Positions 33,186 to 42,948 are shown, numbered from the stretch's first letter. The stretch: 43,406 nucleotides of DNA from Acidobacteria bacterium 13_2_20CM_57_17 (GCA_001914785.1 MNDE01000182.1:1-43406); one strand, 5' to 3'. Numbers and translations are program-made. Notes: generated by a model from the sequence alone, not told the origin.

Positions 33186-33442
33186 AACTCGAGTGCAAAC
33201 ACGTTTGGGAGCACATCTCGGAGTACATCGACGGGAGCGTCGACGCGAAGCTGCGCGAGGACATCGAACGCCACCTGGAGCACTGCGAAATCTGCTCGGC
33301 AATCTTGGATTCGACGCGAAATATCCTGATCTTGACAGCGGATGACCGGACGTTCGAATTGCCAGTTGGATACAGCGAGCGGCTGCATGAACGCCTGGCG
33401 AGGGAGTTAGAGAATCCAGGTCAGGATTCCAAGAAAGATTAA
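33182..33442 (+). CDS. Zinc-finger anti-sigma factor (ZAS type)
   Basis: This 86-residue protein has the ZAS signature HxxxCxxC as His31, Cys35 and Cys38 (RHLEHCEICS), with Cys5 as the probable fourth ligand. ZAS proteins bind and hold the adjacent ECF sigma factor and often release it on thiol oxidation. There is no membrane helix, unlike many anti-sigma proteins, so it should be a soluble cytoplasmic one. ATG overlaps the sigma stop by four bases, as expected for a stoichiometric pair. Control by redox state of the zinc ligands is an inference. Confidence 0.9.
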   Translation: MKLECKHVWEHISEYIDGSVDAKLREDIERHLEHCEICSAILDSTRNILILTADDRTFELPVGYSERLHERLARELENPGQDSKKD

Positions 33443-33452
33443 AGCGAGCGTT

Positions 33453-33920
33453 TCAAGGAACGCGGTGGACCAGCGGATGAGTGATCCATTCGGCAGCGAG
33501 GAGAAGCAAGGCCAGGATAGAGAGAGCGATTTGAAAACGTTCGGAGTTGATCTTCTTTTTTGTCACGGGCTGTTGACGCCATTGAGCGGCGGGCTTGCTG
33601 CGTAAACGGCGCACTTTTCCAACTACATAGAGATTGATAACGGCTCCCAGGAAGGCCAAAACCATCATGGGGATGCGAATGGCGTCCTGATGAAATCCGC
33701 GAGCTGGCGCGTGAATTCCAGCGGCTGCCGCTAGAGCGCTGAGGCCGATAGCAACGCGTAGGCCACTGATGGCAATCACCGCGGTGCACGCGCTTTGCAA
33801 TATCGCAAAGACGATGCTCGACCAATTGATGAGCCTGGTATTCACCAGCGACAGCCTCGGACGCGCAACTTCAGCGCGGGCAGGAGAAAGTTCAGCGGGA
33901 TTCTGTGTTTGTTCTGTCAT
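33453..33920 (-). CDS. Unrecognised four-helix membrane protein
   Basis: The 155-residue protein has a hydrophilic N-terminus of about 30 residues, then four hydrophobic segments at about 34-52, 54-70, 84-103 and 128-147, joined by basic loops (KVRRLRSKPAAQWRQQ). I do not recognise a family. It lies 10 bases from the end of the anti-sigma gene on the opposite strand, and 51 bases downstream of the cytochrome gene on the same strand, so it may be the last gene of the molybdenum hydroxylase operon. No redox motif is seen. Confidence 0.55.
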   Translation of the reverse strand: MTEQTQNPAELSPARAEVARPRLSLVNTRLINWSSIVFAILQSACTAVIAISGLRVAIGLSALAAAAGIHAPARGFHQDAIRIPMMVLAFLGAVINLYVVGKVRRLRSKPAAQWRQQPVTKKKINSERFQIALSILALLLLAAEWITHPLVHRVP

Positions 33921-33971
33921 TGGTTAACTCGCTGGATTCTCGCCCGCCTTCAGGCCACAGAAGACGGTTGA

Positions 33972-34586
33972 TTATTGAGGGCAGGCTGCGCTGCCTTCGA
34001 CCCAAATTTTCATTTGCGCCACGGTTTCGGCACGCGAGAGTGGAGGCGGAGTGCGCCCGTCGCCGGGATCCCAGGCCCATCCGACCAGATCATCGGACGA
34101 CACATGTTCCAGCAGTTGCTGAAGGGAGCGGCCTCCGGTTTGTTTTGGATCCTTTAGCTGGCGGCAGAGTTCAGCAGGCGAGCGGCCGACGAAAACCATT
34201 TTGTGCTCTGGAGTCGGAAGTAACCATTTGGGATTCCCGGGAGGCATGTGGTCGCCGGGAAGATTGGTGGTTTGGTGGCAGGTGTTACAACGCATGCTGT
34301 AGACACCGTGGCCATCCTTGCCTCGCCTTACATTTTGCAGATGAACATGGCTGTCGTCGCCCTGCAAGGGAGAGTCACCAGGTGGATGACAGTTCTGGCA
34401 GCGAGGAGATGTGAAAACTTTGTAGACCTGTAAGAAGGCCTCGCTCGACGCGTTGGCGTCGGGTTTCGGACCTCGCGGCGCGGCGTGAATCACAGTGATT
34501 TGGCAAACCATGAGTAAAGAAAGAGCGCTGCCCGAACAAAGCAACCCAGAAGAGTGACGATAGCGGCTCGCGTTTACTGCGGTCAT
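33972..34586 (-). CDS. Dihaem cytochrome c-like subunit of the molybdenum hydroxylase
   Basis: The 204-residue protein has an N-terminal hydrophobic signal (about residues 13-36) and two haem-attachment motifs: Cys63-x2-Cys66-His67 (CQNCH) and Cys100-x2-Cys103-His104 (CNTCH). Met residues nearby (MPPG, HKM) may be axial ligands. The start overlaps the stop of the Mo-subunit gene by four bases (ATGA). Such a cytochrome takes electrons from the 2Fe-2S subunit to the respiratory chain in periplasmic aldehyde or N-heterocycle oxidoreductases. The long C-terminal part (residues 120-204) is unlike simple class I cytochromes. Confidence 0.82.
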   Translation of the reverse strand: MTAVNASRYRHSSGLLCSGSALSLLMVCQITVIHAAPRGPKPDANASSEAFLQVYKVFTSPRCQNCHPPGDSPLQGDDSHVHLQNVRRGKDGHGVYSMRCNTCHQTTNLPGDHMPPGNPKWLLPTPEHKMVFVGRSPAELCRQLKDPKQTGGRSLQQLLEHVSSDDLVGWAWDPGDGRTPPPLSRAETVAQMKIWVEGSAACPQ

Positions 34587-36841
34587 GATCTGGCCCCGCT
34601 TCCTGCGACGAGATCAGCGGCACGGATCGGCAGCCGTCTGACGCGCTTGCCGGTCACAGCAAAAATAGAATTGGTCAGTGCCGGAGCAACAGGAGGCACG
34701 CTGGGCTCGCCAACACCCGTAGGACTTAACTCGCTCGGAACGATGTGCACCTCGATCTCCGGGGATTCGAACATGCGCAGCATCTGGTAGTCGTGGAAAT
34801 TCTTTTGCTGGACGCGACCGTTTTCAAGAGTGATTTCCGTTTTGAGGGCGGCAGTCAAGCCGAAGATGATGCCGCCTTCCATTTGCGCTTTGACAATGTC
34901 CGGATTGACGACGCGTCCGCAATCGACGGCGCACACGACGCGATGCACCCGCACTGTGCCGTCCTTCTCCACGGATGCCTCGACGACCTGGGCAACATAG
35001 CTGTCAAATGAAAAATGAGTGGCGATGCCGCGGCCACGCCCAGGGGGAAGTGGCTTTCCCCATCCACTTTTTTCAGCCACCAAGTTCAAGACGGCGCTCA
35101 TGCGGGGTTGATTGGCAAGGAGCTGGCGGCGCAATTCATAAGGATCTTTTCCTCCCGCGTGAGCCACTTCGTCGAAAAAACTCTCGACAGAAAAGCCCGT
35201 GTGCGAGTGGCCGACGGAGCGCCACCACTGCACTGGGACGCCGATTTTCGGAGTGTGCAAGTCAACCTGAAGATTAGGAATCCCATAAAGGATGTCGGCT
35301 GCACCTTCAACGGAAGTGCTGTCGACACCTTCCTTGTTGATCATGTATTGAGCGAAGAGCGTGCCCTGCGCGATGGACTGGCCGACGATCGTGTGCATCC
35401 AGGCCGTGGGATTGCCCGCAGCGTCGAGCCCGGCGACAAAGCGATCGTGCCACATGGGGCGATACCACCCACCGGCCAGGTCGTCTTCGCGCGTCCAAAC
35501 AACTTTTACCGCCGCCTTGGCGATCTTGGCCACATGCACAGCTTCGACGACAAAGTCGGAGGCGGGATTCGCGCGTCTGCCGAAACCGCCGCCAAGGAGG
35601 GTGGTATGAATTTGAACTTTTTCCGGGGGCAGGCCGGCAACCTGCGCGGCGTTGGCGCGATCAACGGTTTCGAACTGCGTGCCCGTCCAGATTTCACAGC
35701 TATCGGGGCGGAGGTCGACGACACAATTCAGCGGCTCCATCATGGCGTGAGCGAGGTAAGGAACATCGTACTCGGCGGTGATGGTTTTCGCTGCGGATGC
35801 CAAAGCGGCCGCGGCATCGCCTGTTTTTTTCGCGATGGTTCCTGGTGACGCGGACTGCTTCGAAAAATCGGCGAGCATTTGAGAGGTCGAAAGTCTTGCG
35901 TTAGCTCCTTCATCCCAGGAAATCTTGAGTTTGTCGCGGCCCAGTTTGGCGGGCCAGAAACGGTCCGCGATGACAGCTACGCCTGAAGGGACTTGCTCAA
36001 CAGCGCGTACACCCTTGATCTTAAGGGCTTCAGAGGCGTCGAAGTTTTCAACCTTGCCGCCAAAGACTGGCGGCCGTGCGACCAGAGCAAAGAGCATGCC
36101 GGGGAGGTGAACGTCCAGACCGAACTGGGCGGTGCCGTTGATTTTTGAGGGCGTGTCGAGGCGTCGAGTCGGTTTTCCTATCAACGTGAATTGCTTTGGA
36201 TCCTTGAGCGGTATGTCCGTTGGTGGTTTCAATTGCAACGCGGCGGAGACGAGAGAACCGTAGCTTGCCCTACGGCCCGATGCATTGTGGATGACTACGC
36301 CTTTTTCGACGTGACACTGCGAAGCTGGGACGCTCCACTTCTGCGCCGCAGCCTCGACGAGCATCAGGCGAGCCATCGCGCCCATCTTACGGAAGCGCTC
36401 CCACTCGGAGGGCGTGGTGGTGCTGCCGCCGGTCATTTGAAGGCCAAAGACAGTGTGGTTGTAAGCAGCATCAACGGGCGCAGCCTCGACTCTGATTTTC
36501 GACCAGTCCGCTTCCAGCTCTTCATTGAGCAACATGGGCAGGCTGGTGTAGATGCCCTGACCCATTTCGGAGTGATTGATGATGATAGTGACCAAGCTGT
36601 CGGGAGCGATGCGGGCGAAGGCATTAGGCGCGAAACTGACGTCGTTTGCCGGCGAATTATTCAACGCGCGGGCGGCGAGCTCCGGCACATAGGCGGCGAA
36701 ACACAAGCCGCCGCCAATTGCGGCGGAGGTTTTCAGGAAATCGCGGCGAGGGACTTGCCATGTTTTTGCTGGGAGCGGAGACGAGGATTCCGGAGTCAGA
36801 AGTGGTGACGTGGATTTGTAAGGATCGTAGAGATGGCTCAT
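34583..36841 (-). CDS. Mo-binding subunit of a xanthine dehydrogenase-family hydroxylase (IorB-like)
   Basis: The 752-residue protein binds molybdenum-cytosine dinucleotide and hydroxylates aldehydes or N-heterocycles such as isoquinoline with water-derived oxygen. It begins with a twin-arginine signal ([14 protein letters not shown]) near residue 32, so the enzyme is folded and exported through Tat. Further hallmarks are [18 protein letters not shown], the GGGFGRR motif, the [18 protein letters not shown] block, and the catalytic Glu of [12 protein letters not shown] near the C-terminus. ATG at 36841 is preceded by AGGAGG; upstream frame to 36913 runs into the 2Fe-2S gene. The start overlaps that gene's stop by four bases. 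The arrangement with a small 2Fe-2S subunit and a cytochrome is that of the IorAB/alcohol-type periplasmic enzymes. Substrate is not predictable. Confidence 0.9.
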   Translation of the reverse strand: MSHLYDPYKSTSPLLTPESSSPLPAKTWQVPRRDFLKTSAAIGGGLCFAAYVPELAARALNNSPANDVSFAPNAFARIAPDSLVTIIINHSEMGQGIYTSLPMLLNEELEADWSKIRVEAAPVDAAYNHTVFGLQMTGGSTTTPSEWERFRKMGAMARLMLVEAAAQKWSVPASQCHVEKGVVIHNASGRRASYGSLVSAALQLKPPTDIPLKDPKQFTLIGKPTRRLDTPSKINGTAQFGLDVHLPGMLFALVARPPVFGGKVENFDASEALKIKGVRAVEQVPSGVAVIADRFWPAKLGRDKLKISWDEGANARLSTSQMLADFSKQSASPGTIAKKTGDAAAALASAAKTITAEYDVPYLAHAMMEPLNCVVDLRPDSCEIWTGTQFETVDRANAAQVAGLPPEKVQIHTTLLGGGFGRRANPASDFVVEAVHVAKIAKAAVKVVWTREDDLAGGWYRPMWHDRFVAGLDAAGNPTAWMHTIVGQSIAQGTLFAQYMINKEGVDSTSVEGAADILYGIPNLQVDLHTPKIGVPVQWWRSVGHSHTGFSVESFFDEVAHAGGKDPYELRRQLLANQPRMSAVLNLVAEKSGWGKPLPPGRGRGIATHFSFDSYVAQVVEASVEKDGTVRVHRVVCAVDCGRVVNPDIVKAQMEGGIIFGLTAALKTEITLENGRVQQKNFHDYQMLRMFESPEIEVHIVPSELSPTGVGEPSVPPVAPALTNSIFAVTGKRVRRLPIRAADLVAGSGARS

Positions 36842-37308
36842 GACGGCCTCCTTTCGGTGGCGAGCTGCGATGCGCGATGGATAGCGCGTCGAATGCGAGA
36901 ATAGGTCCCGCATCGGCAGATATTGCCGGACATGGCTTCATCAATGTCTTTGTCCGTTGGCTTCGGATTCTCCTTCAATAACACAGCCGCGCTCATGATT
37001 TGCCCCGATTGGCAATAACCGCACTGGGGGACGTCGATTTCGATCCAGGCACGCTGGAGCGGATGGGACAGGTCTGGGGAAAGGCCTTCGATCGTGGTGA
37101 CATGTTTGCCCGACACGCGGGAGAGCGGTGCCACGCAGGAACGGATGGCCGCGCCTTCCAGATGCACCGTGCAGGCTCCGCACAGCGCCATGCCGCAGCC
37201 GAATTTTGTGCCCGTCAACGCTAAAGAGTCGCGAATGACCCACAGCAGCGGAGTCGAGGGATCGTCATCGACGGTTACAGGCTGTCCGTTTAAGAAAAAG
37301 GAAGTCAT
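36838..37308 (-). CDS. 2Fe-2S subunit of the molybdenum hydroxylase (IorA-like)
   Basis: This 156-residue protein carries both [2Fe-2S] clusters of xanthine-dehydrogenase-family enzymes: a plant-ferredoxin-type Cys cluster in [13 protein letters not shown] with a later Cys in RSCVAP, and the helical cluster Cys-x2-Cys (QCGYCQSG) plus Cys-x-Cys ([14 protein letters not shown]). It passes electrons from the Mo site to the cytochrome. GGAGGTGG precedes the ATG at 37308. It has no signal of its own, so it is probably exported together with the Tat-bearing Mo subunit, as known for this group. First gene of the operon. Confidence 0.93.
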   Translation of the reverse strand: MTSFFLNGQPVTVDDDPSTPLLWVIRDSLALTGTKFGCGMALCGACTVHLEGAAIRSCVAPLSRVSGKHVTTIEGLSPDLSHPLQRAWIEIDVPQCGYCQSGQIMSAAVLLKENPKPTDKDIDEAMSGNICRCGTYSRIRRAIHRASQLATERRPS

Positions 37309-37443
37309 GGCCACCTCCATGAAATCGTGGGTGTATTGTTCGCAAAAAGTGAGCCGAACGCACCGTAAGGGAACAGCAATCAACTTTAATGTGCGCCAAC
37401 TCGATTTTGGATGCAACTGCAGCGCTGGAGGTCACACAAAACA

Positions 37444-39735
37444 TTACGACGGCGCAGGAAGCCATTTCACATAAATTGCGGCGAGAGGTGGAAGAGTGAG
37501 TACAAGGGAATAAGGCCGGCCCTGGGCGGGATGATCGGCGGCTTGCTGGCCACCCATGTTGCCGACGTTGGACCCGCCGTAGTGAGCGGCGTCCGTGTTC
37601 ATGATTTCGCGATAGAAACCGGATTGCGGAACGCCGAGACGGTAGCCTTCGCGGACGACAGGCGTGGCGTTGATGATGGCAACGATGAGGTCTTCAGCGT
37701 TTTTGCCGCGGCGGATGAAGGAAAGAACACTGTTGTCGGCGTCGTTGGCGTCAATCCATTCGAAACCGTGCCAGTCAAACTCGACTTGATGGAGGGCGGG
37801 TTCGGCGGCATAGAGATGATTGAGATCGCCGACGAGGCGCTGGATGCCGCGATGGGCATCGTGCTGAAGGAGATGCCAGTCAAGACTGCGGGCTTCGCTC
37901 CATTCGCTACGCTGGGCGAGTTCCTGGCCCATAAAGAGAAGTTTCTTGCCCGGGTGGGCGCACTGATAGGCGTAGAGCAGTCGGAGATTGGCGAATTGCT
38001 GCCACATGTCGCCGGGCATTTTGTGAAGAAGCGAATTTTTGCCGTGGACGACTTCGTCGTGGGAGAAGGGAAGCAAGAAATTTTCCGTGAAAGCATAAAG
38101 GAGCGAGAAAGTGAGTTTGTTGTGTTCGTACTTGCGATGAACAGGGTCGTGGGAAAAGTATTTTAGCGTGTCGTTCATCCAACCCATGTTCCATTTGAAG
38201 CTGAAGCCGAGACCGCCGAGATAGGTGGGGCGGGAGACGGCGGGCCAGGAAGTGGACTCTTCGGCGATGGTAAGAATGCCGGGAAACTTTCCGTGCGCGA
38301 CTTCGTTCATGCGCTTGAGGAAGTCGATGGCGTGCAGATTCTCGCGGCCGCCGAATTGGTTGGGAACCCACTCGCCGGGTTTGCGCGAGTAGTCGAGATA
38401 GAGCATGGAGGCGACAGCGTCCACGCGGAGGCCGTCAATGTGGTACTTGTCCAGCCAGAAAAGCGCGTTGGAGATGAGATAGTTCTGAACTTCGTTGCGG
38501 CCATAATTGTAAACGAGCGTGCCCCAATCGGGGTGTGCGCCCTGGCGGGGGTCGGAATGCTCGTAAAGATGCGTGCCATCGAATTGCGCGAGGCCGTGGG
38601 CGTCGCGGGGAAAATGCGCGGGGGTCCAGTCAAGAATGACTCCGATGCCGGCCTGGTGGCAGCGGTCGACAAATTCCATGAATTCAGCGGGCGTGCCGAA
38701 GCGGCTGGTGGCGGCGTAGTAGCCAAGCGTCTGGTAGCCCCAGGAGCCGTCGTAGGGATGCTCCATGATGGGCAGCAATTCGATGTGCGTGTAGCCAAGA
38801 TCCTTGACGTAGGGGATGAGCTGGTCGCCTAGCTCGCGATAGGTGAGCCAGCGATCGTGATCTTCGGGGACGCGGCGCCAGGAACCGAGGTGGACTTCGT
38901 AGATGGAGATGGGCGACTCGAACCAGTTTTTCTGCCCCCGGCGCGAAAGCCAGTCGGAGTCGTGCCATTTGTGATGATCGAGGCGCGCGACGACGGAGCC
39001 GGTGTTGGGGCGCAGCTCCGAGCGGAAGGCGTAGGGATCGGCTTTGAGAGGGAGGATGTTCCCGCTCGGGCCGACAATTTCAAATTTGTAGATGGAGTCT
39101 TCCTTGAGCTCAGGGAGAAAAATTTCCCAGATGCCAGAGGAGCCGCGAGCGCGCATGGGATGGACGCGGCCGTCCCAGCCGTTGAAGTCGCCAACGACGC
39201 TGACGCGCTTTGCGCTGGGAGCCCAGACCGCGAAGTGAACGCCCCGAACGCCTTGAAGCGTTATGACGTGAGCGCCGAGTTTCTCGTAAGTGTCGTAATG
39301 GCGGCCTTCGCCCATGAGGTAGAGGTCGAATTCGCTCAGGACCACGGGAAAGGAATAGGGATCGAAGATTTCAAACGTGTCGCCGAAGTGCGTGCGTCCC
39401 TGAATCTTGTAACTGCCCGGAGACGGCGGAGCGGATTGGTTCGATGGCCAAGCGGCTTCGAAGAAGCCTTCAGGACGAAGTTTAATCGCGTCGGTAACTT
39501 TGGCCGGAGCGAAAGTACCGCCTTCAACCACGGGAGGTTTCAAAGAGATGGAGGCTTCGGCGGCCCAAGGCAGAAAAAAGCGCACCGTCCAGTTGCCGTC
39601 GATGGGATGCGGGCCGAGGAGCGCAAACGGATCGGAGTGGCGGGCGGCAACGATGGCGTCGATCTGGGCGTTGAGGCGCGGATCGCGCGGAACAACCGGC
39701 GTCGCGTTCTGCATGGCGGGGCGCTGCTCAGACAA
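37444..39735 (-). CDS. glgB: 1,4-alpha-glucan branching enzyme
   Basis: GlgB (EC 2.4.1.18) moves short glucan chains from an alpha-1,4 to an alpha-1,6 position in glycogen. The 763-residue GH13 protein has the N-terminal carbohydrate modules (about residues 20-250), then the catalytic barrel with GWGYQTLGYY-type and DGLRVDAVASML motifs. The nucleophile is Asp439 and the acid/base is Glu492 (AEEST), 53 residues apart as in the E. coli enzyme (405 and 458). The frame opens with TTG at 39735, with GGAG nine bases upstream; an ATG at 39714 is the other option. No other glycogen gene is adjacent, although the phosphohexomutase at 19439 could supply glucose 1-phosphate. Confidence 0.97.
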   Translation of the reverse strand: MSEQRPAMQNATPVVPRDPRLNAQIDAIVAARHSDPFALLGPHPIDGNWTVRFFLPWAAEASISLKPPVVEGGTFAPAKVTDAIKLRPEGFFEAAWPSNQSAPPSPGSYKIQGRTHFGDTFEIFDPYSFPVVLSEFDLYLMGEGRHYDTYEKLGAHVITLQGVRGVHFAVWAPSAKRVSVVGDFNGWDGRVHPMRARGSSGIWEIFLPELKEDSIYKFEIVGPSGNILPLKADPYAFRSELRPNTGSVVARLDHHKWHDSDWLSRRGQKNWFESPISIYEVHLGSWRRVPEDHDRWLTYRELGDQLIPYVKDLGYTHIELLPIMEHPYDGSWGYQTLGYYAATSRFGTPAEFMEFVDRCHQAGIGVILDWTPAHFPRDAHGLAQFDGTHLYEHSDPRQGAHPDWGTLVYNYGRNEVQNYLISNALFWLDKYHIDGLRVDAVASMLYLDYSRKPGEWVPNQFGGRENLHAIDFLKRMNEVAHGKFPGILTIAEESTSWPAVSRPTYLGGLGFSFKWNMGWMNDTLKYFSHDPVHRKYEHNKLTFSLLYAFTENFLLPFSHDEVVHGKNSLLHKMPGDMWQQFANLRLLYAYQCAHPGKKLLFMGQELAQRSEWSEARSLDWHLLQHDAHRGIQRLVGDLNHLYAAEPALHQVEFDWHGFEWIDANDADNSVLSFIRRGKNAEDLIVAIINATPVVREGYRLGVPQSGFYREIMNTDAAHYGGSNVGNMGGQQAADHPAQGRPYSLVLTLPPLAAIYVKWLPAPS

Positions 39736-39904
39736 GTGGGTAGTCTCCGCAACCTTGCAAACAATGGATCAGCAGATGAGCTTAGCGGGAACGCCGACCC
39801 ACGTCTCCTGAATTCTAGGGCGTTGGCAGGGAAATGCCAACCACATGGGCGTGGTTGAAGCGAATTAAGAGAATTGGGACCGCGGACTACGTTGAGGCGG
39901 GGCC

Positions 39905-40285
39905 AAAGAATCTACTATCTGCGGTCCGCGAGCAAGGGTTGGAAGGAATCATAGGGAAACAAGGACAGCCACTACTAACCGGGAAAATGAAGCGGCGACT
40001 AGATCAAGTATCGCGTGAATCGTGGCCAAGAGTTCGTCATTGGCGGCTATTTTCCCGGACCGCATGGCATTGACTCCCTGATCGTCGGCTACTATGACGG
40101 AGAGGGACTGATGTATGTGGCAAGAACGCGGAACGGGTTCGTCCAGGGCTCCCGATGACAAGCGTTTTCGAAATTGAAACATCTCGTGACGCCGGCCTGC
40201 CCATTCGTAAATCTGCCGGAAACGAGGCGGTCACGATTTGGTGAAGAACTCAACGCTGAGAAGATGAAGAAGGCAGTTAGGTTGA
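39905..40285 (+). pseudogene. Remnant of an ATP-dependent DNA ligase (LigD/LigC-type C-terminal domain)
   Basis: The bases encode, in broken frames, recognisable ligase segments: LLSAVREQGLEGIIGK (39912-39959), then after a frame change at 39960, KDSHY, PGK, SGD, IKYRVNRGQEFVIGGYFPG (39961 onward), DSLIVGYYDGEGLMYVARTRNGF and, beyond 40156, KLKHLVTPACPFVNLPE and RRSRFGEELNAEKMKK. Four in-frame stops (39976, 39988, 40000, 40156) replace what would be Glu, Arg, Trp and Arg codons. The N-terminal adenylation domain, with its KxDG lysine motif, and the C-terminal end are missing. It is therefore a decayed fragment of the OB-fold domain of a non-homologous end joining type ligase. No Ku gene is in the window. 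Confidence 0.85.
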
Positions 40286-40321
40286 TGAGCGCCGCCTGTG
40301 TTAAGGGCCGTTTGACCGCTC

Positions 40322-42796
40322 TCATTCCGCACGGAGCGCGACGATTGGGTCGATCGAAGAGGCGCGGCGGGCAGGGAGATAGCCCGCGAAGAGCGCTACC
40401 AGTAGAAGGAGCAGGCAAACAGCGGTGATGTTGGGGAGATCGCTTGTGGAAAGGCCAAAGAGCATGGTCGCGATTAGGCGTGCCGCGGCGAGGGCGGAAG
40501 GAATGCCGATGGCTATGCCGAAGAGAGCGAGGGCAAGTGTTTCTCGGAGGACGAGCCAGAGAACATTTTGGCGCTGCGCTCCTACGGCGACACGAATGCC
40601 TATTTCGCGCGTGCGGCGCGTGACGGTGTAGGACATCAGTCCATAGAGGCCGATGGAGGCGAGCAGGAGCGCGAGAGCGGCGAAGAATGCGGAGAGCATG
40701 GCAGTGACGCGTTCTTCGCTGAGCACCTGACTTGTGGTTTGCTGAATAGTTTTTGTATCGATAGCGTATTCATGACCAAGCGATGCAATCTCATGGCTGA
40801 TGGTCTTTACCAACGCTTCCGGGGGCACGCTGGTGCGCACAAACAGATCGCCCCATTGCTGCGGGTCTTGAAGGTAGGAAAAGTACACGACCAGTGGAGT
40901 CGCGTCTCGAAGGTCAGTAACCCGTGCATTGCCCGCGACGCCGACGATCTCGATATTTTGATATTCAGGCATGAAGCCGAATCGAATGCTTTTTCCGATG
41001 GCATTTCCATTGGGAAACAATCGTTCCGCGAGGCTGCTGCTCACGATAGCGATGCGCGGGTGCTTCTGATCCGCGGTCTCATCAAATTCACGGCCGCCAA
41101 GTAGCGGAATCCCGAGCGTTTGCAAGAAGCCCGGTGAGATATCCATTCCCTTTGCCACGAGATGGATGCCTGTACTTGGGTCGACCGACGTCGGCGAAAC
41201 TGTCTCGTGCCACGCTTCCGGGCTAGGGATAGAAGCATGCGAAAAGCCGACCGAGGTCACTCCAGGTACGCTGGCAATCCGCTGCGTGAGTTGTTTGTGG
41301 TAGCTGGCCATGTCCAGGTTGTCGTAGCCGCCTGGTCTTGGATTGAGCCTGACTTCTAGCAAGCGGGATTGATTGAAACCGAGATCAACGGAGCGTAACC
41401 GCTGGAAGGTGCGGACGAAGAGGCCTGCTCCGAGCAGTAAGATCAAGGAAAGCGCGACCTGGGTGACGATGAGCGCTTTGCTCAGTCTGCTGGCTCCGCC
41501 ACTCAAGCTGCGCGCATTTTGCTGAAGTACAGACATGGGGTCCTCGCGGGAGGAACGCCAGGCGGGTGCGAGGCCAAAAAGGATTCCGGTCAGGATTGCC
41601 ACAAAGACAGTGAGGGAAAGCACGCGTAGATCTGGCGTCAAATTCAGCGACACCGGCACTAGGTTCCCTTCGGTCATGAGGAGCACGAGCAAGCGGCTTC
41701 CCCAGAAGGCTAAAGCAAGGCCGAACAGAGCTCCGGTGAGAGACAGTGTCAGACTCTCGCTCAAGACCTGGCGGACTAGGGACCAGCGAGTCGCGCCGAT
41801 GGCGACGCGTACACTCATTTCATGGTTGCGCGCTGCTGCGCGGGCGAGCATCAGGTTGGCGAGGTTTACGCAGGCCACTAGCAAAATCAGTCCGACGATG
41901 CCTGCGAGAACGTAGAGCGGCCGTGCAAATTGGGCACGCAGATCTCCGGCAATGCCCTTTGCCGCCGATGACACATCCAAGCCCATCGAGAGGAAAGTTT
42001 GACGACGCAGTCCGGGAGTTTGCGTGGAAGCCGTGGCGAGAAGTACGTCTGGCCAGAAGGATTGAAGCTGCGCGCGAGCTTGCTCGATGGTGACGCCGTC
42101 CTTGAGGCGGCCGATAGGATGGAGCCAGAGAAGCGAGCGGCTCTCAAGATCAAATGCTCCGCTCTGAATGAGGGGCATGGCCGCGAGTGGAACGGTAATA
42201 TCTGGCGGCTCACCTGTCGTCAGGCCGGTGAACCACTTGCGAGTGACGCCGATAATCGTGAAAGGATGCCCCTCGACGCGAATCTGCTTTCCGACAACGT
42301 CGCGCGTGCCGCCGAAGCGGCGCTGCCAGAATTCATAGCCGATAACGGCGACTTGCGAGTTGGCGCCGCCGCTGAGATTTTCGTCTTCGGGATTGAGTAA
42401 TCGGCCGAGAAGAGAAGATGCGCCAAGTTCGGAATAGCAATTGGCCGTAACGGAGAGCACACGATCTTGTGAGAGGACACCGTTCACTTCGACGTTAGGC
42501 ATCCAGTTGCCACCCCAACCGATCATGCCGGAGAAAACGCGCTGGCCGCGTTCGAGTTCACGGAACATGGGATAGGAGAAAGTAATCTTGCTGCCTTGCC
42601 GGACTGCAGAAAGATAGACCAGGCGCTGCGCTTGGCGGACGGGGAGGTCGCGGAGGAGTAGGGCGTTGATTAGGGTGAAGATGGCCGTGTTCGCGCCGAT
42701 GCCTAGGGCGAGGGAGAGCACGGCGGCGGTTGTGAAGCCGGGATTTTTGGCCAAGACGCGGAGGGTGTAGCGCAGGCTCTGCCAGAGGGTTGCCAT
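40322..42796 (-). CDS. ADOP-type duplicated permease (MacB/FtsX-like)
   Basis: The 824-residue protein has a short N-terminal cytoplasmic helix region (SLRYTLRVLAKNPGFTTAAVLSLALGIGANTAIF), a first large extracytoplasmic MacB-like domain, three membrane helices near residues 290-420 with ARAAARNHEMSVRVAIGATRW, a repeat of the same plan (second domain about 430-690), and three C-terminal helices with TRRTREIGIRVAVGAQRQNVLWLV and the ending ASSIDPIVALRAE. This double layout without an ATPase is the acidobacterial duplicated orphan permease type. A PadR-like regulator is often adjacent in other genomes but is absent here. The transported substrate is unknown. The gene's end lies 37 bases from the ligase remnant. 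Confidence 0.92.
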   Translation of the reverse strand: MATLWQSLRYTLRVLAKNPGFTTAAVLSLALGIGANTAIFTLINALLLRDLPVRQAQRLVYLSAVRQGSKITFSYPMFRELERGQRVFSGMIGWGGNWMPNVEVNGVLSQDRVLSVTANCYSELGASSLLGRLLNPEDENLSGGANSQVAVIGYEFWQRRFGGTRDVVGKQIRVEGHPFTIIGVTRKWFTGLTTGEPPDITVPLAAMPLIQSGAFDLESRSLLWLHPIGRLKDGVTIEQARAQLQSFWPDVLLATASTQTPGLRRQTFLSMGLDVSSAAKGIAGDLRAQFARPLYVLAGIVGLILLVACVNLANLMLARAAARNHEMSVRVAIGATRWSLVRQVLSESLTLSLTGALFGLALAFWGSRLLVLLMTEGNLVPVSLNLTPDLRVLSLTVFVAILTGILFGLAPAWRSSREDPMSVLQQNARSLSGGASRLSKALIVTQVALSLILLLGAGLFVRTFQRLRSVDLGFNQSRLLEVRLNPRPGGYDNLDMASYHKQLTQRIASVPGVTSVGFSHASIPSPEAWHETVSPTSVDPSTGIHLVAKGMDISPGFLQTLGIPLLGGREFDETADQKHPRIAIVSSSLAERLFPNGNAIGKSIRFGFMPEYQNIEIVGVAGNARVTDLRDATPLVVYFSYLQDPQQWGDLFVRTSVPPEALVKTISHEIASLGHEYAIDTKTIQQTTSQVLSEERVTAMLSAFFAALALLLASIGLYGLMSYTVTRRTREIGIRVAVGAQRQNVLWLVLRETLALALFGIAIGIPSALAAARLIATMLFGLSTSDLPNITAVCLLLLLVALFAGYLPARRASSIDPIVALRAE

Positions 42797-42927
42797 AGAC
42801 GCGGCTCCAGAAACTCAAGGTTCGGAGTTGCTCTCAACAAATACGCCAAGTGCGGAGTCCATTTCAAGTTTCTCGTTACTAACGTGCAATTCTTCTGCCT
42901 CTGATCCGCTGCGGGAAGTTGGGGTGG

Positions 42928-42948
42928 GCCGACCTGTCTTCAGTCGGC
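42928..42948. repeat. Short hairpin in the ADOP upstream region
   Basis: GCCGAC (42928-42933) pairs with GTCGGC (42943-42948) over CTGTCTTCA. It is preceded by GGGGTGG, recalling the GGTGGGAC start of the palindromes at 4883 and 4992. The roughly 230 bases between the ADOP gene and the DUF72 remnant hold nothing else I can support. Confidence 0.45.
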
